The notes under the pieces: generated by a model
Seen by the model: the letters and a program-made list of their open reading frames with translations, nothing else
The model's database searches: none
What the model was told of the DNA's origin: nothing
Shown: positions 63,791 through 64,000 of the stretch, one piece after another
Layout of the letters: each line of letters starts with the position of its first letter
Numbering within the stretch: position 1 is the stretch's first letter
Position numbers and translations under genes: made by a program
DNA from: Microbacteriaceae bacterium
GTDB lineage: Bacteria > Actinomycetota > Actinomycetes > Actinomycetales > Microbacteriaceae
NCBI GenBank assembly: GCA_947373155.1
Contig: CANBWO010000007.1
Coordinates: 1 to 64,000, forward strand
DNA: 64,000 nt
Reading direction: 5' to 3'

Positions 63791-64000
63791 ATGGTTCAAA
63801 CCCTCCCAGCCCCAGCAGCACTTCGCCCAGGGGTTCTCCGAATCATTCCGCTCGGCGGAATCGGGGAAATCGGTCGAAACATGACCGTATTCGAAATCGA
63901 CGGCAAAATTCTCATCGTGGACTGCGGTGTTTTGTTCCCTGAGGAACACCATCCAGGCATCGATGTAATCCTTCCCGACTTTGGATATTTGCGTACCCGT
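63791..64000 (+). CDS. rnj: Ribonuclease J, 5' part (runs off window)
   Basis: 70 residues seen, from an ATG with AAGGA upstream. The start PLGGIGEIGRNM and IVDCGVLFP are the first conserved blocks of the metallo-beta-lactamase RNase J family; the HXHXDH core lies beyond the window. dapA-rnj order is typical of actinobacteria. Confidence 0.93.
   Translation, partial: MVQTLPAPAALRPGVLRIIPLGGIGEIGRNMTVFEIDGKILIVDCGVLFPEEHHPGIDVILPDFGYLRTR

Overview
The window looks like a chromosome segment from an actinobacterium, most likely Microbacteriaceae, with moderate GC and tightly packed genes. Marker families point this way: CarD, RegX3/SenX3/PhoU, a GlnR-type orphan regulator, MutT1 (Nudix plus histidine phosphatase), UgpC/MsiK next to a DUF4032 protein, ThyX, fused IspDF, IdeR, DUF3027/DUF2530, a bacterial XPB helicase pair and CIRCE-controlled groEL. 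A small-genome freshwater lineage (Rhodoluna/Aquiluna type) would fit, but that is inference. Many starts are GTG or TTG, and many genes overlap by 1-11 nt.

Layout. 1-260: tRNA-Lys with a duplicated 3' end and terminator. 0.45-5.3 kb: a secreted collagen-like protein, then the minus-strand operon SDR/DUF2867 - EamA transporter - glpK. 5.3-13.9 kb: mutT1/ppk, glnR-like, two tiny membrane proteins, nitrobindin, ygfZ, FUSC, a methyltransferase, gpmA. 14-16.6 kb: phoU divergent from senX3-regX3, the phosphate-sensing module, whose kinase has no membrane segment. 16.7-21.7 kb: lipoprotein, carD, ispDF, cysS, rlmB. 21.7-26.4 kb: DUF4032, ugpC, a DsbA-like membrane-anchored protein, VOC protein and two membrane proteins. 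26.5-35.7 kb: a type IV pilus locus read on the minus strand (pilA, pilD, pilB, pilC, then four prepilin-type proteins).

35.86-39.46 kb is the accessory region. It is AT-richer and flanked by a 54-bp imperfect direct repeat made of the promoter and 5' half of tRNA-Thr. It holds a 521-residue retron-type reverse transcriptase, a 126-nt inverted-repeat RNA candidate 17 nt upstream of it (a1 - two hairpins - long hairpin - a2, the layout of a retron msr/msd), further tRNA-Thr-like fragments, about 740 bp without a convincing gene, and a secreted protein with a PASTA-like C-terminus. I consider this a candidate undescribed retron in a tRNA-Thr-associated island and the best find in the window.

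39.4-64 kb returns to core genes: intact tRNA-Thr, msrB, a LytR_C protein, cspA, groEL behind two tandem CIRCE elements, an orphan WXG100 protein, a two-component system, the XPB helicase and its partner, a cold-shock-domain protein, DUF3027 overlapping antisense DUF2530, serC divergent from ideR, an NlpC/P60 hydrolase with a structured leader, HNH endonuclease, pnp, an M16 peptidase, dapB, DUF4395/thioredoxin, thyX, an AT-rich insertion encoding a G1-family peptidase plus a small membrane protein, dapA, and the start of RNase J.
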